Source: Pseudoalteromonas arctica (GTDB lineage Bacteria; Pseudomonadota; Gammaproteobacteria; Enterobacterales; Alteromonadaceae). From it: a stretch of 64,000 bases of DNA. The translations under genes were made by a program, and so were the position numbers. Positions 17,700 to 26,524 of this stretch are shown here, piece after piece; within the stretch, counting starts at the first letter, position 1, and every line of letters begins with the position of its first letter. Below the pieces are notes generated by a model, which was given only the letters and a program-made list of their open reading frames with translations, was not told where the DNA came from and made no database searches. Where the stretch lies: positions 86,631 through 150,630 of the forward strand of contig NZ_JABBMT010000007.1 of NCBI RefSeq assembly GCF_012927645.1, given 5' to 3'.

Positions 17700-19943
17700 T
17701 TACAATGCCTGAATACTGTTTTCATCGATAATTGCAGAAAATAGCTGCTGTAACTGTACGATATTGTCGTCACTGTTGATCACATCGATTGCTTGCTGAT
17801 GACGCCCTGCATCTATTTTTTGCTGAATTAAATAAGGTGAATCAATCACTCCTGGGGCAAAATTGATTGTCAGCTCAACATTATGCCCGTAAATACTGGC
17901 CAACGCTGCACTAAGCTTTTGCCTTAACATCGGGGTATCGAGATGTTTTTGCGATTCATCCACTTCTAAGTGCAGCTGTTGTTGCTGCTTTGAATAAATT
18001 GAATGCAAAGCAAATTGACGCATCCGCCCGCCAAGTCCCATTCTCTTAATTAAGTATGCCCATTCATCTTGTTGATGTGCAAAACGAATATCGCTTATCG
18101 GGCTTTGAAAATCATCCGGTATTTGAATATTTATTTCAGGCTCAGGCGCTGTCACTACTTTTTGCGGATTAATTTGCTCTAGCAATTCTGGTGCTAAATT
18201 TTCAGTAATTGTCTGATGTTTTTGTTTAAAGTCAGGTTTCACACGCTTATTGGGGGCGATATTCGGCGTGTAGCCATCTGTCTTAGGCTGACTACTTGCC
18301 CCCGCTATCTGGGGTTGTGGCTTTTTTACCGCAGTACCACGCTCAACCGCAGCTGGTTTATTCGTTAATGGTGCCACCGATGTTTTACCACCTGAGAGCG
18401 TGCCGGCACCGGAGATATTTCTATCTCGTAAAATACGTGCAATTGCGGACTGCGCTTGTACTTCTTTTTGGCTAATATCTGTGGTTTCTGAATAGTCAGA
18501 GAATGAGCTGTTATTTGGCGCAAGAGCAGTGGGCTCTGCACTATATTGATGCTCAGCAGCCAAAGTGTGTTCTGACGCATGCTCAAAGCCACTATGAAAG
18601 CCCTGCTCCACGGCGTTATTCATTACCTCATCATATTGGGATGCTACTTGTTGCTCAAGCTCTGCATCATTATCATGCGCGGCTGCGTGCATAATTGCCG
18701 AATTTGTTTGTGGTGCTGTGGTAACAGGAGGCTGCGTATCAACAGGCTGTGGTGTTGTAGGCTTATTTTTATTGAGTATATCTCTCAGTGCTGCTGAACG
18801 AGTCCGATTGTTATCCCCTGCTGGTGCTTGCGCCCCAGTACTTGCAAGCATTTGGCTATCAACGGGTTGAAATGCCAGTAAACGCAGCATCACCATTTCA
18901 AAACCTAATCGCGGCTCTGGCGCCCATTGTAAGTCTTTTTTGCCATTAAGCAGTAATTGATAATAAATTTGCATTTGTTGTGGATCGCAGCTCTTTGCTA
19001 CTTCATTAATAAACTCGCGATTATATTCATCTAATTTGGCGGCATCGGGCACTAATTGGGTTAATTGTGCTAAATGTGTAAGGCCGATAAGATCATCTAA
19101 CAAGGCAATATAATTTGGGTTTTGGGTCGCAACTTGCTCTATTTGCGCCATCAATACATGGCCGTCTTGCGCTAATAATGCAACCAGCAAATGCTGGCTA
19201 TAATGGTTATCCATCAACCCTAGCATCGCTTGCACCGCTTGATGCTTGATATCACCATTGGTTTGAGCAATCGCTTGATCAGTTAAACTGAGTGCATCAC
19301 GCATACTGCCATCAGCCGCTTTGGCAATAATTTGCAGCGCTTGAGTTTCAAAACTTAATTTTTCTTCACCTAACACATATTCAAGTTGTTGGAGTATTTC
19401 AGGTTGCGATAACGCATTCAAATTAAACTGCAAACAACGCGATAAAATCGTAACTGGTAGCTTTTGTGGATCTGTGGTCGCTAATAAAAACTTAACGTGT
19501 TCAGGCGGCTCTTCTAAGGTTTTTAACAGCGCATTAAAACTATGCTTTGACAGCATGTGTACTTCATCGATCAGATACACTTTATAACGACCGCGAGTTG
19601 GCGCGTACTGCACGTTATCCAATATCTCACGGGTATCTTCTACTTTAGTGCGCGATGCTGCATCTATTTCAAGTAAGTCAATATAACGACCCGTTTCGAT
19701 ATCGACACAACTACTACACTTTCCGCAAGGCTCAGCTGAAATGCCTTCATCACAATTTAAGCTTTTCGCAAAAATACGTGCGATGGTGGTTTTACCCACC
19801 CCGCGAGTCCCAGTGAACAAATAAGCGTGATGCAGTCTGTTTTGTGTTAAAGCATTAATAAGCGCTTGTTTCACATGGGACTGACCGACCAATTCATGAA
19901 AGGTCTGTGGACGCCATTTTCTCGCTAGGACTTGATAACTCAT
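17700..19943 (-). CDS. dnaX: DNA polymerase III subunits tau and gamma
   Basis: This 747-residue AAA+ clamp-loader subunit has Walker A GTRGVGKT (about residue 45) and a zinc module with CDEGISAEPCGKCSSC. It also has the DEVHMLS Walker B and the SRC sensor region (LSRCLQF). A long low-complexity linker (about residues 370-600) precedes the C-terminal tau domain V, which contacts the polymerase alpha subunit. A canonical A-AAA-AAG slippery heptamer sits in frame at codons 539-541 (18321-18327), and a -1 shift there would meet a stop after nine codons. The gene would then yield both full-length tau and a gamma form of about 550 residues. It follows apt by 3 bp. Confidence 0.97.
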   Translation of the reverse strand: MSYQVLARKWRPQTFHELVGQSHVKQALINALTQNRLHHAYLFTGTRGVGKTTIARIFAKSLNCDEGISAEPCGKCSSCVDIETGRYIDLLEIDAASRTKVEDTREILDNVQYAPTRGRYKVYLIDEVHMLSKHSFNALLKTLEEPPEHVKFLLATTDPQKLPVTILSRCLQFNLNALSQPEILQQLEYVLGEEKLSFETQALQIIAKAADGSMRDALSLTDQAIAQTNGDIKHQAVQAMLGLMDNHYSQHLLVALLAQDGHVLMAQIEQVATQNPNYIALLDDLIGLTHLAQLTQLVPDAAKLDEYNREFINEVAKSCDPQQMQIYYQLLLNGKKDLQWAPEPRLGFEMVMLRLLAFQPVDSQMLASTGAQAPAGDNNRTRSAALRDILNKNKPTTPQPVDTQPPVTTAPQTNSAIMHAAAHDNDAELEQQVASQYDEVMNNAVEQGFHSGFEHASEHTLAAEHQYSAEPTALAPNNSSFSDYSETTDISQKEVQAQSAIARILRDRNISGAGTLSGGKTSVAPLTNKPAAVERGTAVKKPQPQIAGASSQPKTDGYTPNIAPNKRVKPDFKQKHQTITENLAPELLEQINPQKVVTAPEPEINIQIPDDFQSPISDIRFAHQQDEWAYLIKRMGLGGRMRQFALHSIYSKQQQQLHLEVDESQKHLDTPMLRQKLSAALASIYGHNVELTINFAPGVIDSPYLIQQKIDAGRHQQAIDVINSDDNIVQLQQLFSAIIDENSIQAL
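18321..18327 (-). promoter_or_regulatory. Predicted -1 programmed frameshift site in dnaX
   Basis: On the minus strand the heptamer A AAA AAG is in the correct frame (GTA AAA AAG). The -1 frame continues for nine codons (ATTPDSGGK) to TAG. Six bases downstream a small stem of CCCC and GGGG could stimulate slippage. This matches the mechanism known for E. coli dnaX, although the site lies much further downstream in the gene. Confidence 0.65.
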
Positions 19944-19946
19944 TAA

Positions 19947-20492
19947 TTATTCGCCTTCGAATTCAACCAATTTTAGGATTTTAATCCCCATTTTTGCAAT
20001 GCATTGCTCGCCACCTAATTCTGGTAAAGAGACGACAAATGCTGCATCTGTCGCATGACCCCCCAACTTATTAACTAATTTAGCGGTCGCTTCAATCGTA
20101 CCGCCGGTTGCCAATAAGTCATCAACTAAAAGTACTTTGTCACCTGGGACAATGGCATCTGTATGCAGCTCTAATACATCTTCACCATATTCTAACTGAT
20201 AATCTTGCGAGATCACTGCGCGTGGCAGTTTACCGGGTTTACGCACTGGAATAAAAGGAATACCTAGTGCATATGAAAGTGGTGCAGCAAAGATAAAACC
20301 ACGAGATTCAGTACCTATAATCTTGGTAAAACCTTGATCTTTATAAGCTGAAATAAATGCATTAATTGTAGCTTGAAATGCTGCAGGATCAGCCATTAAC
20401 GTTGTTACATCACGGAACATAATACCTGCTTTAGGGTGATCTACAATGGTAGTAATGCTATCTTTGATGATAGATGGAGTTACTTGAGTCAT
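19947..20492 (-). CDS. apt: Adenine phosphoribosyltransferase
   Basis: This 181-residue purine salvage enzyme makes AMP from adenine and PRPP. The PRPP-binding motif [13 protein letters not shown] is complete at about residues 120-132. The N-terminal [11 protein letters not shown] and [11 protein letters not shown] segments are typical of the family. It precedes dnaX with a 3-bp gap, so apt-dnaX-ybaB form one operon, an arrangement common in gammaproteobacteria. Confidence 0.97.
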   Translation of the reverse strand: MTQVTPSIIKDSITTIVDHPKAGIMFRDVTTLMADPAAFQATINAFISAYKDQGFTKIIGTESRGFIFAAPLSYALGIPFIPVRKPGKLPRAVISQDYQLEYGEDVLELHTDAIVPGDKVLLVDDLLATGGTIEATAKLVNKLGGHATDAAFVVSLPELGGEQCIAKMGIKILKLVEFEGE

Positions 20493-20622
20493 AATTTAAA
20501 CTATTTATCTGTAATATTACAAAGCAAATAATTATAACATCACAAATATGAGTTGTCGGTAAGAAGTTAAATAATTAGCAGATAAGGCTGCAAAAAAGCA
20601 GCCTAGCATTTACAAAAGCAAA

Positions 20623-20745
20623 TTAAGATACTGTGGTGATCCACCCTAGGATTGCATTTAAACAGCCAATTCCTACAAACATAGCTAAAAACGCAATAAA
20701 ATACATTGTATTAAATGGGTCTTTAAAATCTTTATCTTCTGACAT
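20623..20745 (-). CDS. Small membrane protein, 40 residues
   Basis: This 40-residue open frame starts with ATG at 20745, preceded by AAAAGGTAG at ideal spacing. It encodes an acidic N-terminus (SEDKDFKDPFN) and one hydrophobic helix (MYFIAFLAMFVGIGCLNAILGW). No other gene occupies the stretch. It lies upstream of apt on the same strand, with a hairpin (GGCTGC / GCAGCC) between them at 20585-20603. The composition and ribosome-binding site argue that it is real; the role is unknown. Confidence 0.6.
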   Translation of the reverse strand: MSEDKDFKDPFNTMYFIAFLAMFVGIGCLNAILGWITTVS

Positions 20746-20820
20746 GAAGTACTACCTTTTATTAAGCGCGACAAATTTAAGGCGCTTATGATAGACGATG
20801 TAAAATAATCAATAAAGGTT

Positions 20821-21051
20821 TTAAGGGGGATTTTTTGTAACGATAACACCAAGTTTAGCCATCGCAGTTAAAGTTGTAGTCGCACCTTGCACAAGCTGCT
20901 GCGTTGTAAATTGCGGCGCTTGTGCTGCAACTTGTTCAACCAGTGAAGCTAATTTAATACTCGGTGTTGTGTCTATAATTGCCAAACAGATGGCCGCTGC
21001 CGGAACAATAACGAAGACCTTACTACAAAAATAATCTTTGCTTAATCGCAC
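20821..21051 (-). CDS. Hypothetical small protein with N-terminal hydrophobic segment
   Basis: This 76-residue open frame lies in a gap with no competing gene. A hydrophobic stretch (VFVIVPAAAICLAII) is followed by a Gln/Thr/Ala-rich helical tail. The GTG at 21051 has no well-spaced ribosome-binding site, so the true start may be a little further in. I do not recognise the family. It could be an anchored periplasmic peptide or a chance frame. Confidence 0.4.
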   Translation of the reverse strand: MRLSKDYFCSKVFVIVPAAAICLAIIDTTPSIKLASLVEQVAAQAPQFTTQQLVQGATTTLTAMAKLGVIVTKNPP

Positions 21052-21187
21052 CTACTTACATATTAGTCATAATAAAGACACGGCAAGTAAGCAATTGAAG
21101 TTAACTATGGGAGTAAAATTGGCATTTATCAATGTTATATTTACAGGTAAACTACGCCTCCTTTTCTAAAGTCAAAGTGCCCCTATC

Positions 21188-22144
21188 ATGAAATTAGTTT
21201 TAGCGCCTATGGAAGGGGTTGTCGATTTTAAAATGCGCCAACTACTCACCGACCTTGGTGGTCTTGATTTATGCGTCACTGAGTTTGTACGTGTTATTGA
21301 TGCCTGCTTGCCTGATAAAGTATTTCATCGCTATTGCCCAGAGCTAAATAATAACGGTTTAACGCGTTCTGGCACTGCCGTACGTATCCAATTACTTGGC
21401 CAAGTTGCACACGCATTAGCTGAAAACGCGGTCAGGGTAATTGAGCTTGGCTCTCACGGCGTTGATCTTAATTTTGGTTGCCCTGCTAAAACAGTCAATA
21501 AAAGTAAAGGTGGCGCCGTGCTATTAAAAGATCCTGAGCACATGTATGAAATAATCAAAGCAGTCCGTGACGCCGTGCCAGGAGAGCATCAAGTAAGCGC
21601 TAAAATTCGTTTAGGTTTTGATGATGACAGTAACAGCCAAGAAATTGTTGATGCCGTTGTCAGTGCTGGCGCTAATAGTATTGCTATTCATGCTCGTACA
21701 AAGCGAGACGGTTATAACCCGCCTGCTTACTGGGAGAAAATTCCACCACTGATCAAAGATAAAAACATCGCAGTGGTCGCAAATGGCGAGATTTGGCAAG
21801 TAGAAGATGCACTACTTTGCCAACAACGTAGTGGTTGTACAGACTTAATGCTTGGTCGCGGAGCACTGTCGCATCCTGATTTAGCACGTAAAATAAAAGC
21901 ACACTTTAATAATGAACACTATGTTGGCCTGCAGTGGGAAAATATTCTCTATCATCTGATCCATTCAGCTATATATTATGATCCAGCGAAAGATGAAAAA
22001 TATTTTGCTTCTCGTACTAAGCAGTGGCTGGGCTATTTAAAACGCCAATATAACCAAGCTGATATTTTGTTCGCTGAGATAAGGCGCCTTAAAACAAAAG
22101 AAGATGTCACCACTGTTTTGAAAAAATACGCTATCGCACCCTAA
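21188..22144 (+). CDS. dusC: tRNA-dihydrouridine(16) synthase DusC
   Basis: This FMN enzyme reduces uridine to dihydrouridine in the tRNA D loop. The 318-residue protein starts MKLVLAPMEGVVD, with the FMN site, and has the catalytic cysteine Cys98 in FGCPAKTVNKSKGGAVLLKD. The LDLCVTEFVRVID segment and the divergent C-terminal domain point to the DusC subgroup over DusA or DusB. Length is typical. It is followed 71 bp downstream by the TraR/DksA-type gene on the same strand. Confidence 0.94.
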   Translation: MKLVLAPMEGVVDFKMRQLLTDLGGLDLCVTEFVRVIDACLPDKVFHRYCPELNNNGLTRSGTAVRIQLLGQVAHALAENAVRVIELGSHGVDLNFGCPAKTVNKSKGGAVLLKDPEHMYEIIKAVRDAVPGEHQVSAKIRLGFDDDSNSQEIVDAVVSAGANSIAIHARTKRDGYNPPAYWEKIPPLIKDKNIAVVANGEIWQVEDALLCQQRSGCTDLMLGRGALSHPDLARKIKAHFNNEHYVGLQWENILYHLIHSAIYYDPAKDEKYFASRTKQWLGYLKRQYNQADILFAEIRRLKTKEDVTTVLKKYAIAP

Positions 22145-22215
22145 TTTGACATATATCAAAGTCGGCTTTTTTAAATTAATGAATACTGCAGTATTGCTCA
22201 ACGAGGACAATAACA

Positions 22216-22560
22216 ATGATCAATGCTCAACATCACCTTCAACAACTTAATACAGAGCTGAAGCACGTAAGGCATTGCTTGCTTACAACACTATCAAGCT
22301 CAAGTAACCAATTGCATCACTCGCTAGCTGAAACTTTGCACAAAAATAATCCTGAGCAATGGTTAGAGCTTACGCAAAAACAACTTGGCAGTGAATATAA
22401 AGATATCATAGTTCGCTTAGAACAACTTGAAGCGGCAGTCTGTCAAGTCGATATCGGCCAATATGGTTATTGCTGTGACTGTGAAGAAAAAATTGACTCG
22501 CAACGGCTCAATGCCGATCCAACAGCGCAGCGCTGTAGCAGCTGCGAGCCAAGGTCATAA
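22216..22560 (+). CDS. TraR/DksA-type zinc-finger protein
   Basis: This 114-residue protein has a helical N-terminal half and a C-terminal four-cysteine zinc finger (YCCDC at 85-89 and CSSC at 107-110) of the TraR/DksA type. Family members bind the secondary channel of RNA polymerase and modulate transcription. It is shorter than DksA (151) and longer than TraR (73), and lacks the conserved acidic DxxDxA coiled-coil tip of true DksA as far as I can see, so the activity may differ. AGGAC upstream supports the ATG. Confidence 0.8.
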   Translation: MINAQHHLQQLNTELKHVRHCLLTTLSSSSNQLHHSLAETLHKNNPEQWLELTQKQLGSEYKDIIVRLEQLEAAVCQVDIGQYGYCCDCEEKIDSQRLNADPTAQRCSSCEPRS

Positions 22561-22563
22561 GAA

Positions 22564-22583
22564 TCGGTAAGCGAGCTTACCGA
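22564..22583. terminator. Hairpin between convergent genes
   Basis: TCGGTAAGC / GCTTACCGA with a short centre lies right after the zinc-finger gene and overlaps the stop of the convergent lipoprotein gene. T tracts are weak, so termination strength is uncertain. Confidence 0.4.
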
Positions 22584-23629
22584 GTTGCTAAAAGTGTTGC
22601 GAACGCAAAACTTTGTGCCGGATAAAAAATGATATCAGCCACTAAGTAATCGACTTGTTGTGGCGTTAATTTTAACCGTTTAAGTAAATTAACTTTCGCT
22701 TGTTGCACAGTCCAAGCATGGTAATGGATGCCAAGATCGGTTTCCATCATAGCTAACCAAAAAGTACGTTCTTCATTACTTATATCTGTTACAGCTTGCC
22801 CTGCAAAGCTCGTTAAGCTCTGATAATTTTGCGCCCAATCAAAGTCAATTAGCTTATCTTTAGACAATGCAAAACGCTGCTCAAGGACTGAATGCTGATG
22901 ATCCACAGCAAAACGCATAGAGTACGCCCCTTGCTGCATTTCCCTCAACTGAGATTGCACTGCAACGAGCCAATTTATTGGTGCTTTAGTAATGCCTGAG
23001 AAGTAATTCAACTTACTTTGATACCAAGATCCACCATTTGATAAGCCATGTAAACCAACACTTCCACGAGGTGTATACGCCGCTAAATACTCATTAAACT
23101 CGCTCAAGGTGTGTTTAAGGTTTACCGGAAGATCAACGCGAGTAAGATTCTTAGTTACCTGCGTTTGTAACGCATTAAGTTCAATTGAGTTGAGTCTAAG
23201 TTTACTCTCTTTAGCGAGTATTAACTGCTGCTGAGTAAAACTGAGCCAATTGTTTATGTTTGCAGTAATATCGTGATGCTGATTATAGGCAAGCATATTA
23301 TCAAGCACAGGAATATACACCGGCCATGTAAAATAACGCTCTGGAAAACGCTCTGCAATAATAAGATAATCCAATGAACTCTGCGCGACAGGTGTTAACT
23401 CTAAGGTTTTCATGGCTTGATATATACTGTGACGTTCTTTTAAATATGCATCACTGAATGGAAACAGTTGCTCGTTAACTTGTTTAATTTCACCTGTTGG
23501 TCTTAAAAATTGATTTAGTATTTGCAATGCTTGCTGAGCTTGCTCTTTACTCTGATACTGATTATTCGTATCACCGCATGCGCTCAAAAAAAGCGCTGAG
23601 AAGCATATCCATATTAGGTGTTTCATCAT
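22577..23629 (-). CDS. DUF885-like lipoprotein lacking the metal motif
   Basis: This 350-residue predicted lipoprotein has the lipobox LSAC (Cys18). Two regions resemble DUF885 peptidase-like proteins. One is GLHGLSNGGSWYQSKLNYFSG, aligned to their Leu-Pro-Asn-Gly-Tyr-Tyr box. The other is the C-terminal ETDLGIHYHAWTVQQAKVNLL with a degenerate PGQA (YPAQSFAF). The family is usually near 580 residues with a zinc-type HExxPGHH motif; that whole segment is missing here. It is therefore either a shortened non-catalytic relative or a separate structural protein. The function is unknown. Identity is by eye and only moderately sure. Confidence 0.6.
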   Translation of the reverse strand: MMKHLIWICFSALFLSACGDTNNQYQSKEQAQQALQILNQFLRPTGEIKQVNEQLFPFSDAYLKERHSIYQAMKTLELTPVAQSSLDYLIIAERFPERYFTWPVYIPVLDNMLAYNQHHDITANINNWLSFTQQQLILAKESKLRLNSIELNALQTQVTKNLTRVDLPVNLKHTLSEFNEYLAAYTPRGSVGLHGLSNGGSWYQSKLNYFSGITKAPINWLVAVQSQLREMQQGAYSMRFAVDHQHSVLEQRFALSKDKLIDFDWAQNYQSLTSFAGQAVTDISNEERTFWLAMMETDLGIHYHAWTVQQAKVNLLKRLKLTPQQVDYLVADIIFYPAQSFAFATLLATR

Positions 23630-23643
23630 GAGTTAAATCCAAT

Positions 23644-23668
23644 AAAAAAAGCCCCATTGGGGCTTTTT
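23644..23668 (-). terminator. Intrinsic terminator of the TonB operon
   Basis: AAAAGCCCC / GGGGCTTTT with a short ATT-type loop, followed by T on the minus strand, lies 25 bp behind the TPR gene. Confidence 0.85.
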
Positions 23669-23692
23669 ATAAATTGCTATAGCGAATTAAAG

Positions 23693-24952
23693 TTAAATCT
23701 TAACACCGTTGCGAGCGGCTTTATCTTTAATAAATACAGACCAACCTTTTGCAAACTTGCGCGTGCGCGGGTCATCCATTGCTTTAGTTATTGCCGCATA
23801 AGCTTGCTTATACTTTTCTTGATAGTAATAAGCTTCCGCTAAATCTGAATAAATGGTTCCTTTCTTATCAGAACCTAATTCAAGTGCCTTGTTCAAACGA
23901 ACAACGGCAGCACTATAATTTTGCGATTGCAATAATAATGAACCTGCTTTGCGGTAAAGCTCAGCATCGTCATCAAATTTAGCCGCTTCTTCATAGTACT
24001 TAGCTGCTTTTTCAATATCTTTTGAGCGATGATAGTTACTGGCTACTGCGCTGATATTTTGTTTATTACGCTTAACAATCTTATCATTTATAGACTTCTC
24101 TAAAACCTTAGCGGCTTTATAAGGAATTTCATTCAATGAATAAAAGTTAGACAAAACTTTATAATCAACTTCAGTTTCAAAATAACCATTTTTGTAAGCT
24201 ACTTCCATCGTTGCAAGACCAGTTTTATAGTCTTCCGTCTGAAGGTAGTATTTACCTAAGCTTACCCATGCTTTTTTATCATCTGGCCAGATACGAACAA
24301 TTTCTTCACCAACTTTAACCATATTTTTATAGTCTTTAAGTTCAAAGTAAGAACCTAATTTTAATTGGTAAGGGCCTTTGTTAGGCTCTTTTTGAAGTTT
24401 AATTGCTTTATCTGCCGGAGTAAAAACATCACGGAATTTACCTAACTGATAGTTAGCTTGGGCTATACGAGTATAAACCGTTGCATCTTCTTCACCAGTA
24501 AAGTCCATCCATGCAACATAAGCATCTTTGGCTTTTTCATACTGCTCAGTACCCGCGTACATATCGCCTAATGTTTTTAAACTTTGTTCGTGATCGGCAA
24601 AGTTTAACACATCAGGGGCAACAGCTAATTTTAAGTAACCAATCGCAGTTTTGTACTGCTCTTTCTGGCCATACATGCTACCTAAATAGCGGTTAACTGT
24701 TGCTTTATCAAAGTCATCTGAAGGGTCAAGCTCTTTAAGCATCGCAATAGCTTCATCAAGCTTATCTTCGTTGTACAAGTCAAACGCTTTTATAACTTTT
24801 TTACCAGTGCGCTCACCCATGATCCTAGTTTTTGCTTTCTTCCGCGCTTCAATTTTCGCGGGATCTGGCGCGGCTAGAACCGGTGCAGTAAATACTGCAC
24901 CCGAGAAAGACATAAGTACCGCAAGTGCTGTTACTTTAGATAAATTTCTCAT
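23693..24952 (-). CDS. TPR protein of the TonB/TtpC operon
   Basis: This 419-residue exported protein has a signal peptide (about residues 1-27, ending VLAAP) and about eight tetratricopeptide repeats, for example AVVRLNKALELGSDKKGTIY and AEAYYYQEKYKQAYAAITKA. In Alteromonadales and Vibrio such a TPR protein closes the operon for the TtpC-dependent TonB system. It presumably acts in the periplasm as a scaffold for the TonB complex or its receptors. The exact contact partner is not established from sequence. Confidence 0.85.
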   Translation of the reverse strand: MRNLSKVTALAVLMSFSGAVFTAPVLAAPDPAKIEARKKAKTRIMGERTGKKVIKAFDLYNEDKLDEAIAMLKELDPSDDFDKATVNRYLGSMYGQKEQYKTAIGYLKLAVAPDVLNFADHEQSLKTLGDMYAGTEQYEKAKDAYVAWMDFTGEEDATVYTRIAQANYQLGKFRDVFTPADKAIKLQKEPNKGPYQLKLGSYFELKDYKNMVKVGEEIVRIWPDDKKAWVSLGKYYLQTEDYKTGLATMEVAYKNGYFETEVDYKVLSNFYSLNEIPYKAAKVLEKSINDKIVKRNKQNISAVASNYHRSKDIEKAAKYYEEAAKFDDDAELYRKAGSLLLQSQNYSAAVVRLNKALELGSDKKGTIYSDLAEAYYYQEKYKQAYAAITKAMDDPRTRKFAKGWSVFIKDKAARNGVKI

Positions 24953-24963
24953 TACTTGCCTCC

Positions 24964-25581
24964 TTAGTTGCCTTGGTTAATTTTAAAGTCTAGCTGAACT
25001 TGTAAGCCAACTTGCTTTTGTGGCTTACCGTCAATAATTTTAGGACGGTATTTCCACTTGCTCAATGCACGTTTAGCTTCTCTATCGAATATGCGTTTAG
25101 GGTCTGCGTCAATTACTTCAACATCAGTTACCCCACCCAATTCATCAATTGAGAATGAAAGCTGTACCCAACCTTCTTTACCATCACGCGCTGCTTGTGT
25201 TGGATATTTTGGTTCAATACGAACGATAGGTGTCGCATCACCATCTCGTCCGAATGCCCCTGGACCACTTAGACCACCTGCCGAACTTCCCACATCAATA
25301 CTACCCATATTAAATGACATAGTACCTGGGTTTGGGTTGTTATTTTCCGGCTGTGGCGGCTGCGGTTTAGGCGGCTGCTTTGGCGGTGGAGGCGGCGGAG
25401 GCGGTACTCGCTTCCGTTCCTGCACCTTAGATTCAGGCGGATTCGTCATAATTTCGACTATGATCTGCTCTTTTTGTTCCGTATTACGGTCAGCCCCACC
25501 AGAGATGAGGAAAGCCATGAAGTAGAACAAGCCGAAAGTAACTGCCCCACCTGCAATCAGTGAAAACAGAAAACGAATCAT
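24964..25581 (-). CDS. tonB: TonB-type energy transducer
   Basis: This 205-residue TonB2-type protein has one N-terminal transmembrane helix (FLFSLIAGGAVTFGLFYFMAFLI) and a proline-rich periplasmic stretch (PPPPPPPPKQPPKP, about residues 63-76). The C-terminal domain has YPTQAARDGKEGWVQLSFSIDELG, which grips the TonB box of outer-membrane receptors. It transmits proton-motive force from ExbB/ExbD to siderophore or other TonB-dependent receptors. Its ATG overlaps the exbD stop as TAATG, implying coupled translation. Confidence 0.94.
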   Translation of the reverse strand: MIRFLFSLIAGGAVTFGLFYFMAFLISGGADRNTEQKEQIIVEIMTNPPESKVQERKRVPPPPPPPPKQPPKPQPPQPENNNPNPGTMSFNMGSIDVGSSAGGLSGPGAFGRDGDATPIVRIEPKYPTQAARDGKEGWVQLSFSIDELGGVTDVEVIDADPKRIFDREAKRALSKWKYRPKIIDGKPQKQVGLQVQLDFKINQGN

Positions 25582-25985
25582 TACTGATCTCCAGCTATTG
25601 AAATTCTCAGGTTATCACCCGTCGCTTTGATCTGGTCCATAACTTTAACCACTACGCCGTGTTTTGCATCTTTGTCAGCTTGCAAAATTACAACTTCAGT
25701 AGGTTGTTCAGCTAATAAACTTTCAATTTTTGCTGAAACACGTTCAACATCAACTTGCTGTTTATCAATCCAGATTTCGCCGTTGTCACGAATTGCAATA
25801 AAAATGTTAGCATTTTTTTGCTTCGTAGCTTGGGCCGCTTTTGGTTTATTGACCTCGATACCAGCCTCTTTAACGAACGATGTAGTTACGATAAAGAAAA
25901 TAAGCATGATAAATACGATGTCAAGCATCGGTGTCATATCGACCGTTGCATCTTCTTCTTCACGAAAACGTTGTTTACGTGCCAT
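25581..25985 (-). CDS. exbD: Biopolymer transport protein ExbD
   Basis: This 134-residue inner-membrane protein has a single helix containing the essential aspartate (Asp22 in TPMLDIVFIMLIFF), used for proton flow. A periplasmic domain follows (IFIAIRDNGEIWIDKQQV, VVILQADKDAKHGVVVKVMDQI). It works with ExbB to power TonB. Its position between exbB and tonB is standard for this operon type. Confidence 0.95.
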   Translation of the reverse strand: MARKQRFREEEDATVDMTPMLDIVFIMLIFFIVTTSFVKEAGIEVNKPKAAQATKQKNANIFIAIRDNGEIWIDKQQVDVERVSAKIESLLAEQPTEVVILQADKDAKHGVVVKVMDQIKATGDNLRISIAGDQ

Positions 25986-25999
25986 ATTTAATTCTCTCT

Positions 26000-26524
26000 C
26001 TAGTGATGAGGCATACTATCAACAAGCTTGGCTTTCACCATTCTCGCTCTTGCCTCAAGGCGTGAGCTAAAGAATACTCCAGATAATGCCGCAACCATTC
26101 CAGCCATTGTTGGGATTGTTGCCATTGAAATACCTGATGCCATTAAACGTGCATTACCTGTACCTTGGCTTGCCATGGTTTCAAAAACCGCGATCATGCC
26201 TGTTACTGTACCAAGTAAGCCAATTAAAGGACAAACAGCTACTAATGTTTTAATCAACAACATACGCTGATCTAATTTTTCAGACGCTTCAGAAATCCAT
26301 GCTTCACGGATTCTGTGTGCGTACCAAGACGTAGTGTCTTGGCGGGCATCCCACTTTGCTACAATTTCCGTCGATAAACGAGGAAATTCAGAAAGTAAGA
26401 ACCAATAGCGCTCAATCATTAAAACCCACATAAGAAAGAGTGCTATCGCGACCACGTATAAAACCTGGCCGCCTGTGCCAACAAAATCCCTGATAGATTC
26501 CCATATCTCCATCAGGACTAGCAT
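26000..26524 (-). CDS. exbB: MotA/TolQ/ExbB proton channel protein (ExbB2)
   Basis: This 174-residue ExbB has three helices, with the conserved LIKTLVAVCPLIGLLGTVTGMI and SGISMATIPTMAGMVAAL segments. It forms the pentameric channel around ExbD. The start ATG overlaps the stop of the upstream ttpC as TAATG. The operon therefore encodes two proton-channel family proteins, this small one and TtpC, as in the TonB2 system of Vibrio. Confidence 0.94.
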   Translation of the reverse strand: MLVLMEIWESIRDFVGTGGQVLYVVAIALFLMWVLMIERYWFLLSEFPRLSTEIVAKWDARQDTTSWYAHRIREAWISEASEKLDQRMLLIKTLVAVCPLIGLLGTVTGMIAVFETMASQGTGNARLMASGISMATIPTMAGMVAALSGVFFSSRLEARARMVKAKLVDSMPHH

